A DNA stretch of 64,000 bases from Halorubrum lipolyticum DSM 21995 (GTDB taxonomy: Archaea > Halobacteriota > Halobacteria > Halobacteriales > Haloferacaceae): the NCBI RefSeq assembly GCF_000337375.1, contig NZ_AOJG01000040.1:41244-105243 (forward strand), written 5' to 3'. Positions 17,010-25,397 of this stretch are shown here, one piece after another. The notes beneath the pieces were generated by a model. That model did no database searches. It was not told the DNA's origin and was given only the letters and a program-made list of their open reading frames with translations. Position 1 is the first letter of the stretch, and each line of letters begins with the position of its first letter. A program made the position numbers and the translations under genes.

Positions 17010-18155
17010 ATGGCCGACCGAATCGCGATCCTCGGCGGCGGCACGGGCGGCACGGTGCTCGCGAACACCCTCGCGGAGCGGCTCGCCCCGGAGATCGACG
17101 CCGGCGACGTCGAGGTGACGCTGATCAACGACGACCCGGACCACGTGTACAAGCCGGTGTGGCTGTACGTCCCGTTCGGACAGCGCGAGCCCGCCGACGG
17201 ACGCAGACCCCTCCGCGACCTCGTCGACGGTCGGATCGACCTCGCGATCGACCGGGTGACCGAGATCGACACGGACGCCAAGGAGCTCGCGCTGCGCGAG
17301 GGCGACGACCCGCTCGGCTACGACCACCTCGTCGTCGCGACGGGCTCGACGCTCGCCGCCGACGAGATCCCGGGGCTCGCGGAGGCGGGCCACGACTACT
17401 ACTCGGAGTCCGGCGCGCTGGAACTGCGGGAGGAGCTCCTCTCGATGACGGAGGGACACCTCGTGGTGAGCGTCGTCGGGACACCGCACATGTGTCCGGC
17501 GGCGCCGCTGGAGTTCGCGTTCATGGCGGACGACTGGTTCCGCGAGCGCGGGCTCCGCGACGACATCGAGATCACGTACACGTACCCGATCAACCGCGTC
17601 CACGGGAACCCCCACATCGGCGAGTGGGCGGAGCCGATGATGGCGGACCGAGATATCAACACGGAGACGTTCTTCAACGCCGAGTCGGTCGACCCGGACG
17701 CGGAGACGATCACCTCCATGGAGGGGACGGAGCTCGATTACGACCTGTTGGCCGCGATCCCGCCGCACCGCGGCGTCGACGTCGTCGAGGCGGCCGACCT
17801 CGGCGACCGCGGGTGGGTCGACGTCGACAAGCACACCTTAGAGGCCGAGCGCGCCGACGACGTGTACGCGCTCGGCGACGCCGCGACCACCGGGGTCCCG
17901 AAGGCCGGCAGCGTCGCCCACTACCAGGCGGGCGTCGTGGCGCAGCGGCTCGAAAGCGAGGTCCGCGGGCGGCCCGCGACCGCGACGTACGACGGGAAGA
18001 CGCTCTGTTTCATCGAGACCGGGACGGACGCCGCCTCGTTCGTCGAATTCGACTACGAGAACCCGCCGTCGCCCGCGCCGCCCTCCGAGAAGCTCCACTG
18101 GTCGAAGCTGGCGTACAACGAGGCCTACTGGCTCACCGCACGGGGGTTGCTCTGA
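17010..18155 (+). CDS. Sulfide:quinone reductase-like flavoprotein
   Basis: This 381-residue FAD protein starts with the dinucleotide-binding GGGTGGTVLAN and ends its second Rossmann fold with YALGDAATTGVPKAG. It belongs to the pyridine-nucleotide-disulfide/SQR superfamily. Two candidate redox cysteines, Cys162 in PHMCPAAPLEFAF and Cys333 in KTLCFIETG, match the pair conserved in sulfide:quinone reductases and flavocytochrome c. The third SQR cysteine is not evident. Sulfide oxidation to sulfane sulfur, with electrons going to quinone, is the inferred role, supported by TusA upstream and DUF1641 downstream. The C-terminal YWLTARGLL could dock to the membrane. Confidence 0.82.
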   Translation: MADRIAILGGGTGGTVLANTLAERLAPEIDAGDVEVTLINDDPDHVYKPVWLYVPFGQREPADGRRPLRDLVDGRIDLAIDRVTEIDTDAKELALREGDDPLGYDHLVVATGSTLAADEIPGLAEAGHDYYSESGALELREELLSMTEGHLVVSVVGTPHMCPAAPLEFAFMADDWFRERGLRDDIEITYTYPINRVHGNPHIGEWAEPMMADRDINTETFFNAESVDPDAETITSMEGTELDYDLLAAIPPHRGVDVVEAADLGDRGWVDVDKHTLEAERADDVYALGDAATTGVPKAGSVAHYQAGVVAQRLESEVRGRPATATYDGKTLCFIETGTDAASFVEFDYENPPSPAPPSEKLHWSKLAYNEAYWLTARGLL

Positions 18156-18156
18156 G

Positions 18157-18804
18157 ATGACGGGTGACGAATCCGAGAACGGAGGCGAGACCCTCGACCG
18201 CGACGACCTCGAATCGATCGTCGCCGAGAACCCCGAGGCGGTCGCGGCGTTCGTCGACCGGCTCGACGCGGTCAACGAGCTCCTCGACGTGGTCGCTCTC
18301 GGCGAAGGCGCGCTCACCGACGAGATGGTCGTCGAACTGGCGGGCACCGCCTCGACGCTCGCGGAGTCGGCGGACGGCCTCGCGACCGACGAGACCGTGG
18401 CGCTCGCCGAGACCGTGGGCGGCAACGGCGCGGAACTCCAGGAGGCGATGGAGACGCTGATCACGCTCCAGCGGAGCGGCACGCTGGACGAGCTCGCGGA
18501 GGTCGCGGAAGTGGGGTCGCTCGCGACCGCGGCGCTCGATGACGAGATGGTCCGCTCGCTGGCCGGAACGGGCGCCGCGCTCGGCGAGGTGGCGGACACC
18601 GCCGCGGACGACGACGCCCGCGACGGACTGAAGACGCTGTTAGCGGGGGTCGGCACCGCCCAGCGGAGCGATCCGGAACCGGTCGGCGCCCTCGGACTCG
18701 CGCGCGCTGTCCGCGACCCGGAGATCCGGTACGGCCTCGGCTACGTGCTCGCGATCTCGAAGGCGATCGGACGAGAGCGCGCGGAAAGCGCCGACGACGC
18801 GTGA
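18157..18804 (+). CDS. DUF1641-domain protein
   Basis: This 215-residue, acidic, mostly alpha-helical protein has the DUF1641 C-terminal block (around VGALGLARAVRDPEIRYGLG), preceded by repeated ELAGTASTLAE-like helices. No catalytic motif is visible. DUF1641 proteins often lie beside SQR-type flavoproteins, where they may be accessory subunits. Here it starts one base after that gene, so co-expression is likely. Confidence 0.8.
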   Translation: MTGDESENGGETLDRDDLESIVAENPEAVAAFVDRLDAVNELLDVVALGEGALTDEMVVELAGTASTLAESADGLATDETVALAETVGGNGAELQEAMETLITLQRSGTLDELAEVAEVGSLATAALDDEMVRSLAGTGAALGEVADTAADDDARDGLKTLLAGVGTAQRSDPEPVGALGLARAVRDPEIRYGLGYVLAISKAIGRERAESADDA

Positions 18805-18895
18805 GATCGGCGCCGTCCGTGTCGGCCGTCCCCCGCGGTCGGGCGCGACGGTCGAACCACCCGACTTTTTGATCGTCCGGAGCGTCGGCGGCGCC

Positions 18896-19894
18896 ATGGC
18901 GACATCCGACGATCGGCTCACCTTCGGCGTGCTCGGGACGGCGGGGATCGCGCGGAAAGCGGTCGTACCGGCGATCGCGGCGAGCGACCACGCGCTCGGC
19001 GCGGTCGCGTCTCGCGACGGCGGGCGCGCGGAGCGGTTCGCCGAGGAGCACGCGATCCCGCGGAGCTACGCCTCCTACGAGGCGCTGCTCGAAGACGACG
19101 GGATCGACGCGGTGTACGTTCCACTCCCGAACGGGCTCCACGCCGAGTGGACGAAGCGGGCGGCCGACGCGGGGCTCGACGTGCTCTGTGAAAAGCCGCT
19201 CGCGGTCGACGCCGCGGAGGCGCGCGAAGTGACCGACCACTGCGAGGACCGCGGCGTCACCCTGATGGAGGGGTTCATGTACCGGTACCACCCGCGCACG
19301 GAGCGCGCTCTCGAACTGGCCGAGCGGGAGTTAGCCGACGTCCGCACGGTGACCGCGACGTTCCGGTTCCCGCTGTACGACCGGCCGAACGACGTACGGC
19401 TGGATCCCGACCTCGCGGGCGGGTCGCTGATGGACGTGGGATGTTACCCCGTCTCGCTCGTCAGAGCGGTGCTCGGGGCGCCCGACCGGGCGTACGCGCA
19501 CACGCACGACACCCGCGACGCCGGCGTCGACACGGAGCTTGCGGGCGTGCTGGAGTACGAGGACGGTCGGTCGGCGCGCGTCGCCTCCGGCTTCGACACG
19601 CAGTTGGTCCAGCAGTATCGGATCGACGCGACCAACGGCTGGATCGCGGTCGAGCGAGCGTTCGACGCGCCCGCCGACGAGCCCGTGGAGCTGACCTACG
19701 AGATCGACGGCCGGCGCGGCGTCGAGACGTTCGACCCCGTCGATCAGTACCGACTGCAGGTGGAGCACTTCGCCGAGCGCGTCGCGGACGGCGCCAACCC
19801 GTTGACCGACGGGAAAGAGGCCGTCGCGAACATGCGGGTCATCGACGCGCTGTTCGAGAGCGCCGCCGGAACCGAATCGGTACCGATCGAGTGA
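18896..19894 (+). CDS. Gfo/Idh/MocA-family NAD(P) oxidoreductase
   Basis: This 332-residue protein has an N-terminal Rossmann fold (FGVLGTAGIARK), the family CEKPLAV motif with its catalytic Lys, and a C-terminal barrel with GGSLMDVGCYPVSLVRAVLG. Members oxidise or reduce sugars and cyclitols, and the exact substrate cannot be read from the sequence. The ATG at 18896 is preferred because the earlier ATG at 18869 adds an unlikely segment. It sits between the two sulfur operons but has no visible sulfur link. Confidence 0.85.
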   Translation: MATSDDRLTFGVLGTAGIARKAVVPAIAASDHALGAVASRDGGRAERFAEEHAIPRSYASYEALLEDDGIDAVYVPLPNGLHAEWTKRAADAGLDVLCEKPLAVDAAEAREVTDHCEDRGVTLMEGFMYRYHPRTERALELAERELADVRTVTATFRFPLYDRPNDVRLDPDLAGGSLMDVGCYPVSLVRAVLGAPDRAYAHTHDTRDAGVDTELAGVLEYEDGRSARVASGFDTQLVQQYRIDATNGWIAVERAFDAPADEPVELTYEIDGRRGVETFDPVDQYRLQVEHFAERVADGANPLTDGKEAVANMRVIDALFESAAGTESVPIE

Positions 19895-20105
19895 GCGATC
19901 GGAGTTCGGTCCGAAGAGGCCGGTCGATGGGGACGGCTTCCCGACCGATAGCGGGAGCGGGTATTGCAGATCGGTGGTGGCGATCCAGAATTTAAAAGCA
20001 CACGAGCGACAGCGACGATAGTTTATAAATGAACGTGGCGGTGGCGCGCCCCGGTGAGCGGCCCGGAAGGCCGCGAACCGACGGCGCGAGGGAGTCGCGA
20101 GCAGA

Positions 20106-20148
20106 GAGGGACCTCCGGTCCCTCATGAAGCCGGCGCGCAGCGCCGGC
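20106..20148. repeat. Two consecutive perfect hairpins in copy B
   Basis: GAGGGACC/GGTCCCTC (20106-20124) and GCCGGCGC/GCGCCGGC (20130-20148) each form an 8-base stem with a three-base loop. They are five bases apart, followed by the conserved core. Confidence 0.85.
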
Positions 20149-20213
20149 GACGAAGCGAGCGACGAGGTTGGGGAGGCGTGAGGCTGTGCGGTCAGGGTGG
20201 GACTCAAAGGGGC

Positions 20214-20308
20214 AGCCGGCGAGGCGGGCACAGGCGACGCAAGCACTGGAAGGAGCGAGCCTGCGAGCGACTGAAGCGCGCAGCGAGCGTGCGCCCGCCT
20301 CGCCGGCT
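20214..20308. repeat. 16-base inverted repeat around a 63-base loop in copy B
   Basis: AGCCGGCGAGGCGGGC at 20214-20229 is perfectly complementary to 20293-20308. The right arm leads directly into the GGGGCTTTGGA block that copy A also has, so copy A looks like the element with this arm pair and the core removed. Confidence 0.85.
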
Positions 20309-20528
20309 GGGGCTTTGGACGTGTTCACCGTAGAGTCGTCGGTCGTTTATAAACAGCCGACAGCAACACCACTCGATCGCTTATAAACAACCACGCCCCC
20401 AACGTGCTATACCTACTCCCGCTATCGCTCGCCGTTGCGTCCGTACCGATCGCTACAGGGACGAGTCTCTCGGCGGTTGAGCGTTTCAACGGAGCGATCG
20501 ACGACGAGAAACGGGTGGAAATCCGTCG

Positions 20529-21116
20529 TCAGACCAGCAGCTGGATGTCGGCGTCGACCATGTCTTGGAACGCCGAGGCGGCGCCGACGCCGGTCGTGAC
20601 GCCGTCGTAGAAGTCGTCCTCGTCGTAGCCGAGCAGGTCGATCGTCATCTGACACGCCTGCAGTTCGACGCCGCTGGCGATCGACGTCTCGATGAGTTCC
20701 TCCACCGACGCCACGTCGTTGTCCTCGATCTTGGTGCGCATCATGCGCGTGGTCATCCGGTCCATCCCGGGGAGCGCGGCGATCGCGTTCGGAACGGGCA
20801 TGTTCGGGTTCCCCACGGAGCTGAGCTGGAGGTTCTTCGAGTTCTCCTCGTGGAGGATCTCGAGCCCCCAGAACGTGTGGAAGACGGTGACGTCGTAGCC
20901 GAAGGCGGCCGCCGTGCTCGCGAGGATCAGCGGCGGGTACGCCATGTCGAGCGTCCCCTTCGTGGCGATGATCACCATTTTCTGGGAGCCGCCGTCGTCG
21001 ACCTCGGTCCGGAGGTCCGACACCTCGGTCTCGAGCGCGTCGATACGGGCCTGCAAGTCGGCGACCGCTTCGGGATCGAGGTCGTCGTCGGGCGACGCCG
21101 GTGTGTCCGCGCTCAT
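20529..21116 (-). CDS. DsrE/DsrF/DrsH-like sulfur-relay protein
   Basis: This 195-residue protein has an acidic, coiled-coil N-terminus (about 10-42) followed by a DsrE-like fold: MVIIATKGTLDMAYPPLILA, DVTVFHTFWGLEIL, and a SGVELQACQMTIDLLG segment. The Cys near 153 is the likely sulfur acceptor. DsrE-like proteins receive persulfide sulfur from rhodaneses or TusA. Its gene starts directly behind a second tusA in the same minus-strand unit, which supports a sulfur-transfer pair. Confidence 0.86.
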   Translation of the reverse strand: MSADTPASPDDDLDPEAVADLQARIDALETEVSDLRTEVDDGGSQKMVIIATKGTLDMAYPPLILASTAAAFGYDVTVFHTFWGLEILHEENSKNLQLSSVGNPNMPVPNAIAALPGMDRMTTRMMRTKIEDNDVASVEELIETSIASGVELQACQMTIDLLGYDEDDFYDGVTTGVGAASAFQDMVDADIQLLV

Positions 21117-21117
21117 C

Positions 21118-21372
21118 TCACTCGGTCTTCCGGACGTAGTGTTTGTACACGTCCCGACCGCCCTCGGTCGCTTCCTCCTGATCGACGAGCTCGGCCCCGT
21201 CGGTCGACTCCGCCCAGCCCGCGATGTCGCTCACGCTCCCGGAGTCGGTGGCGACGACTTCGAGCACCTCGCCGGCGGCGATGCCGTCGAACGCGCCTTT
21301 GGTCTTGATCACGGGCATCGGGCAGTTCTGTCCCGTCACGTCCAGCGTCTCGGCTGCGGTTTCCGTACTCAT
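21118..21372 (-). CDS. tusA: TusA-type sulfur carrier, second copy
   Basis: This 84-residue protein has TusA landmarks: TLDVTGQNCPMPVIKTK with the catalytic Cys in NCPMPV, then EVLEVVATDSGSVSDI. The ATG at 21372 is chosen because the family starts just before TLDVTG, and an upstream in-frame ATG at 21405 adds residues spanning the palindrome. It precedes the DsrE-like gene by one base and is divergent from the rhodanese-hydrolase gene. It differs from the copy at 16766 in motif (CPMPV against CPGPL), so the two probably have different partners. Confidence 0.88.
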   Translation of the reverse strand: MSTETAAETLDVTGQNCPMPVIKTKGAFDGIAAGEVLEVVATDSGSVSDIAGWAESTDGAELVDQEEATEGGRDVYKHYVRKTE

Positions 21373-21389
21373 TGTTTGGTCCCCCGTGT

Positions 21390-21409
21390 TGGGGTTACCC
21401 CACAATACT
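21390..21409. promoter_or_regulatory. Palindrome and tusA-type operator candidate
   Basis: TGGGGTTACCCCA is a 13-base palindrome at 21390-21402, followed by CAATACTGG. On the minus strand the site reads CCAGTATTGTGGGGT, which resembles the dyad in front of the first tusA. It lies in the leader of the minus-strand tusA, downstream of a CTTATGG box near 21420. Confidence 0.4.
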
Positions 21410-21568
21410 GGTCAGATCGCCATAAGTGTGTCGATACTTGTGGTTATTCTGAACTACTGACGAACAGGTGGCCGGATTTCGCGCTCGCGATACACAGTAG
21501 GAACGCTCGCTCCTCCTTCGCGCCTGCAAGTGCGATATGGGCAGTTTTCGACTCATCAAGCCGATCTT

Positions 21569-21597
21569 CTATATTGTGTATATAGTGAATTACTATA
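21569..21597. promoter_or_regulatory. Two overlapping dyads upstream of the rhodanese-hydrolase gene
   Basis: CTATAT-TGTGT-ATATAG (21569-21585) and TATAGT-GAATT-ACTATA (21581-21597) are perfect 6-5-6 dyads that share five bases. A CTTAAG box follows at 21603 and the start codon is at 21638, so a bound protein would sit directly upstream of the core promoter. An activator or repressor responding to sulfur species is possible. Confidence 0.5.
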
Positions 21598-21637
21598 CGA
21601 ACTCTTAAGTCACTCCCTCCGTTACGACTGGGTGTAC

Positions 21638-22840
21638 ATGGACGCAGACGAGATGGACTTCCCGACGCCGGAATCGGACGTCGACTCGATCGCCCCCGAG
21701 ACGCTCAAGAGCCGAATCGACGACGGCGAGTCAGTGACGCTGCTCGACGCCCGGATGTCGAGCGACTACGAGGAGTGGCGCATCGACGGGCCGACCGTCG
21801 ACTCGATCAACGTGCCGTACTTCCAGTTCCTCGACGAGGAGATCGACGACGACGTCCTCGCCCGCATTCCCGACGACGAACACGTCACGGTGCTCTGTGC
21901 GAAGGGCGGCGCCAGCGAATACGTCGCGGGCGCGCTCGCCGACCGCGGCTACGAAGTCGACCACCTCGAGGACGGGATGAACGGCTGGGCCTCGATCTAC
22001 GAGACCCGCGAGGTGACGGGCTACGACGGCCCGGGGACGCTCCTGCAGTACCAGCGCCCCTCCAGCGGCTGTCTCGGCTACCTGCTGTACGACGGCGGCG
22101 AGGCCGCGATCGTCGACCCGCTCCGGGCGTTCACCGACCGCTACCTCGCCGACGCGGAGGAGCTCGGCGTCGACGTGACGTACGCCTTCGACACGCACGT
22201 GCACGCCGATCACATCTCCGGGCTCCGCGACCTCGCCGAGGAGGGGGTCGAGGCGATGCTCCCGTCCGCCGCCGCCGACCGCGGCGTCACCTACGCCGAC
22301 GCGGTCACGCTCGTCGAGGACGGCGACGAGTTCGCGGTCGGCGACGCGACCGTCGAAACGGTGTTCACGCCCGGACACACGACCGGGATGACCTCGTACC
22401 TGCTCGGCGACAGCCTGCTCGCGACCGGCGACGGGCTGTTCGTCGAGAGCGTCGCCCGCCCCGACCTCGAAGAGGGCGACGAGGGCGCGCCCGAGGCCGC
22501 ACGGCTGCTGTACGACTCGCTACAGAACCGCGTGCTGACGCTCGACGACGACGTGCTCGTCGGCGGCGCGCACTTCAGCGACGCCGCGGAGCCGGCGGCG
22601 GACGGCACTTACACCGCGCCGATCGGCGAACTCCGCGAGCGGATGGACGCGCTCTCGGTCGACGAGGCCGAGTTCGTCGACATCGTCCTCGCCGACATGC
22701 CCCCGCGTCCGGCCAACTACGAGGACATCATCGCGACGAATCTCGGGCAGAACGCCGTCGACGACGACGAGGCGTTCACACTCGAACTGGGGCCGAACAA
22801 CTGCGCCGCGAGCCAGGATGCGCTCACGAGCGACGACTGA
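21638..22840 (+). CDS. Rhodanese-metallo-beta-lactamase fusion (persulfide dioxygenase-like)
   Basis: This 400-residue protein has an N-terminal rhodanese domain (about 18-125) with active-site Cys87 in VLCAKGGASEYV, then a metallo-beta-lactamase domain. That domain has THVHADH (His187, His189, Asp191, His192), PGHTTGMTSYLL, LATGDGLF and VGGAHFS, a complete metal site. The fold and motif set resemble ETHE1-type persulfide dioxygenases, which oxidise persulfides to sulfite, with rhodanese moving the product sulfur. The gene faces the tusA-dsrE unit and is followed by YeeE genes. The ATG at 21638 is chosen for its promoter spacing. Confidence 0.86.
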   Translation: MDADEMDFPTPESDVDSIAPETLKSRIDDGESVTLLDARMSSDYEEWRIDGPTVDSINVPYFQFLDEEIDDDVLARIPDDEHVTVLCAKGGASEYVAGALADRGYEVDHLEDGMNGWASIYETREVTGYDGPGTLLQYQRPSSGCLGYLLYDGGEAAIVDPLRAFTDRYLADAEELGVDVTYAFDTHVHADHISGLRDLAEEGVEAMLPSAAADRGVTYADAVTLVEDGDEFAVGDATVETVFTPGHTTGMTSYLLGDSLLATGDGLFVESVARPDLEEGDEGAPEAARLLYDSLQNRVLTLDDDVLVGGAHFSDAAEPAADGTYTAPIGELRERMDALSVDEAEFVDIVLADMPPRPANYEDIIATNLGQNAVDDDEAFTLELGPNNCAASQDALTSDD

Positions 22841-22921
22841 TCCGACCGTGACCCCACCGCACCAGCGTCTCCGGACCGATACGCAGACCGGCACACCCAC
22901 CGCGTCTGGAGGTGAACACCG

Positions 22922-23446
22922 ATGATCGACGCCGCCTTCGCCGACCTGCTCGGGCCCCAGACCGTCGACGCGCTGTTCCCGAACGGCGTGTCCCGGTACG
23001 CGATCGGGGGGATGCTCGTGGGGCTCGGGACCGTCCTGATCTACCTCGGAACGGGGATCACGGCCGGCGCGAGCACGTTCCTCGAATCGACCCTCTCGTA
23101 CGTCTCGGGTCGCTCCCGATTCGCGCAGTACCGCCCGTCCCGCGACTGGCGCGTCGTGTTCACCGTCGGGATCATCGGCGGTGCCGCGGTCTACGCGGTG
23201 ATCTACCAAGGCGATCCGTGGTCGATCGCGGGCAGCGGCTGGACCACCGAGGTGTCCGCGTGGCGGCTGTTCGTCGGCGGGATCCTCGTCGGGATCGGCA
23301 CCCGGGTCGGGAAGGGATGTACCTCGGGCCACGGGATCTGCGGCGTCGGCTCGGTCTCCCGCACCTCGCTGGTCGGCGTGGCGACGTTCCTCGTCGTCGC
23401 GATCGTGACCGCGAACGCGGTCTCCGCGCTGGGGGTGGGGCTGTGA
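22922..23446 (+). CDS. YeeE/YedE-family transporter, first half
   Basis: This 174-residue membrane protein has about four to five helices and the conserved GKGCTSGHGICG motif of YeeE/YedE, where the cysteines handle thiosulfate or sulfur during import. The stop overlaps the GTG start of the second half by four bases. Together the two halves match one full-length transporter, an arrangement common for this family. Confidence 0.87.
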   Translation: MIDAAFADLLGPQTVDALFPNGVSRYAIGGMLVGLGTVLIYLGTGITAGASTFLESTLSYVSGRSRFAQYRPSRDWRVVFTVGIIGGAAVYAVIYQGDPWSIAGSGWTTEVSAWRLFVGGILVGIGTRVGKGCTSGHGICGVGSVSRTSLVGVATFLVVAIVTANAVSALGVGL

Positions 23447-23898
23447 GCCGGCATCCGCTGTTCATGCCGCTGGTCCTCGTCGGCGGACTCGTCTTCGGCT
23501 TCGGACTCGGCTTCAGTCACATGGCCCGTCCGGAGGTCGTTATCGACTTCCTGACGTTCGACGACTTCGGGCTCCTGTTCGTGATGTTCGGCGGCTCGAT
23601 CGTCGCTGGGATCGCGTTCTGGACGCTCCCGAAGCTGCGCGGGTCGGCGCCGCTCACCGGTCGCCCGTACGGCCGTCGTCTGAAGTCGTTCGATCGCAAC
23701 GTCCTCATCGGCGGCTCCGTCTTCGGTGTCGGCTGGGGGCTGTCGGGAATCTGCCCGGGCGCCGCCTACGCCAGCCTCGGCGTCGGCAACTGGCCGATCC
23801 TCTACGCGATCGGCGGGATGTTCGTCGGCGCCTACGCGCAGGGCGCCTGGCGGAGCCACGACGCGGACGACCCCGCGGCGGCTCCGAGCGACGACTGA
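23443..23898 (+). CDS. YeeE/YedE-family transporter, second half
   Basis: This 151-residue membrane protein has about four helices and the second conserved motif GLSGICPGAAY. The GTG at 23443 is translationally coupled to the first half. The C-terminal tail is short and acidic. Likely works as a pair with the preceding protein to import thiosulfate or a related sulfur compound for the sulfur-relay enzymes encoded upstream. Confidence 0.85.
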   Translation: MSRHPLFMPLVLVGGLVFGFGLGFSHMARPEVVIDFLTFDDFGLLFVMFGGSIVAGIAFWTLPKLRGSAPLTGRPYGRRLKSFDRNVLIGGSVFGVGWGLSGICPGAAYASLGVGNWPILYAIGGMFVGAYAQGAWRSHDADDPAAAPSDD

Positions 23899-24023
23899 CG
23901 AGCGCCTCCGGACCGCGGAACCGACTCGCCGGCAACGCTCGTCGGCGGACGCCGGTTCATTTACCGTACCCGTAGATCTACTACGACCCGTTCGTCTACC
24001 CGGTACCGCTCGCGTTCCACACC

Positions 24024-25397
24024 ATGACACACGACCCATCAGACACGGACGAACCGACCGACGCGACCGCGAAGGACGCGACCGCGAAGGACACAGCATC
24101 GAAGGACACGGCGACAACGGGCGCCGCTGCCGCCAGCGACGTTCCGCCGGTCCCGACCGACCGCGTCGTCGACATCGCGACCGATTTGCTCGCGATCGAC
24201 ACGCAAAATCCGCCGGGCGACGTCCGCGCGGCGATCGAGTACGTCGAGTCGCTGTTCTCGGCCGCCGGCTTCGACACCGAGCGCGTCGCGACCGATCCCG
24301 CGAAACCGAACCTGATCGCGACCCTGCCGGGCGAGTCCGACCGGACCCTGCTGTACAACGGCCACGCGGACACCGTCCCCTTCGACCGCAAGATGTGGAA
24401 CCGCGACCCCCTCGGCGAGCGCGACGGTGACCGGGTCTACGGCCGCGGTGCGACCGATATGAAGGGGCCGCTCGCGGCGATGCTCGCTGCCGGCGAGGCG
24501 CTGGCCGCGGCCGACCGCGCCCCTCCGGTATCGATCGCGTTCGCGGTCGTGAGCGACGAGGAGACCGGCGGCGCCGCGGGCGTCGACACCCTCGTCGAGC
24601 GCGGCGCGCTCGACCGGCTCGCGCCCGACGGGTGCGTCATCGGCGAGACGACCTGTTCGCGCGGGCGACACTCGGTCACCGTGGCGGACCGCGGGAGCAT
24701 CTGGCTGACGCTCCGCGCGTCGGGTACCGCGGCGCACGGGTCCCGGCCGTCGCTCGGCGACAACGCGATCGACCGGCTCTGGGAGGCGACCTCGCTGATC
24801 CGCTCGCGGCTCTCAGCGCGTGAGTTTCGGCTGGACGCGACGCTACGGCCGATCGTCGAGGAGTCCGTCTCGTTCTACGAGCCGACGCTCGGCGCGGACG
24901 CGGCCCGCGACCTCTTTGAACACCCGACCGTGAACCTCGGGACGATCGAGGGCGGCGACGCGGTGAACACCGTTCCCGATTCGGCGACGGCCCGCCTCGA
25001 CATCCGACTCACCGCCGGCGTCGACACCGCGGACGTGCTCGCCGACATCCGTGAGTGTCTCGCCGACTTCCCGGCGGTCTCCGTCGCCGACGCGAGCTGG
25101 TCGGTCGGGAGCTACGAGCAAGTCGAGAGCCCGCTCGTCAAGGCCGTGACGCGGACCGCCGAGGGCGTCGCCGGCGACCGGATACACCGGCGGAGCGCGA
25201 CCGGCGGCGGCGACGCGAAGACGTTTCGCCACGCCGGAGTCTCGACCGTCGAGTTCGGCTTCGGCACCGACACCGTCCACGCCGTCGACGAGTACACCAC
25301 CGTCGAAGCGCTGCGGCGTAACGCGGCGGTCTACGCCCGCCTCCCGACCGCGTGGGACGCGCTGTTCTCGGAACCGCAAGAACGAAGCGAGCGGTGA
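24024..25397 (+). CDS. M20-family metallopeptidase / deacylase (ArgE/DapE-like)
   Basis: This 457-residue protein has an N-terminal 40-residue linker rich in Ala, Thr, Asp and Lys with a repeated AKDATAKD pattern. The M20 core follows with metal ligands in NGHADTVPF, RGATDMKGPL, SDEETGG and the distal VHAVDEY. The dimerisation domain (ASGTAAHGSRP) is present. M20 enzymes cleave N-acyl or amide bonds in amino acid derivatives, and the substrate is not clear. The start could be later if the linker is not translated. No neighbour points to a pathway. Confidence 0.85.
   Translation: MTHDPSDTDEPTDATAKDATAKDTASKDTATTGAAAASDVPPVPTDRVVDIATDLLAIDTQNPPGDVRAAIEYVESLFSAAGFDTERVATDPAKPNLIATLPGESDRTLLYNGHADTVPFDRKMWNRDPLGERDGDRVYGRGATDMKGPLAAMLAAGEALAAADRAPPVSIAFAVVSDEETGGAAGVDTLVERGALDRLAPDGCVIGETTCSRGRHSVTVADRGSIWLTLRASGTAAHGSRPSLGDNAIDRLWEATSLIRSRLSAREFRLDATLRPIVEESVSFYEPTLGADAARDLFEHPTVNLGTIEGGDAVNTVPDSATARLDIRLTAGVDTADVLADIRECLADFPAVSVADASWSVGSYEQVESPLVKAVTRTAEGVAGDRIHRRSATGGGDAKTFRHAGVSTVEFGFGTDTVHAVDEYTTVEALRRNAAVYARLPTAWDALFSEPQERSER

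Larger units (their letters stand above)
19980..20431 (+). repeat. Dispersed non-coding element, copy B (long form)
   Basis: The element is bounded by TTTATAAATGAACG near 20022 on the left and two boxes near 20345 (TTTATAAAC) and 20380 (TTATAAAC) on the right. It shares both end blocks with copy A and an internal core at 20164-20215 (GAGGTTGGGGAGGCGTGAGG, then GGGACTCAAA) with copy C. The middle holds two perfect 8-base hairpins and a 16-base inverted repeat. The boxes could act as TATA elements, so transcription of a structured RNA is possible. No transposase or coding frame is present. Confidence 0.78.
19895..20528. other. Long intergenic region containing repeat copy B
   Basis: About 630 bases without a credible gene. 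Bases 19980-20431 are the dispersed element described separately. The edges, 19895-19979 and 20432-20528, show no clear signal. Short open frames here run through hairpin arms and lack protein-like composition. Confidence 0.75.

Noticed and set aside
20023..20386. Small open frames on both strands of repeat copy B
   Set aside because: They cross hairpin arms and stop codons vary between copies. Amino acid composition is not that of acidic haloarchaeal proteins.
22922..23898. Frameshifted YeeE gene
   Set aside because: The two halves overlap by four bases with good start and stop codons, and this transporter is commonly encoded as two genes.
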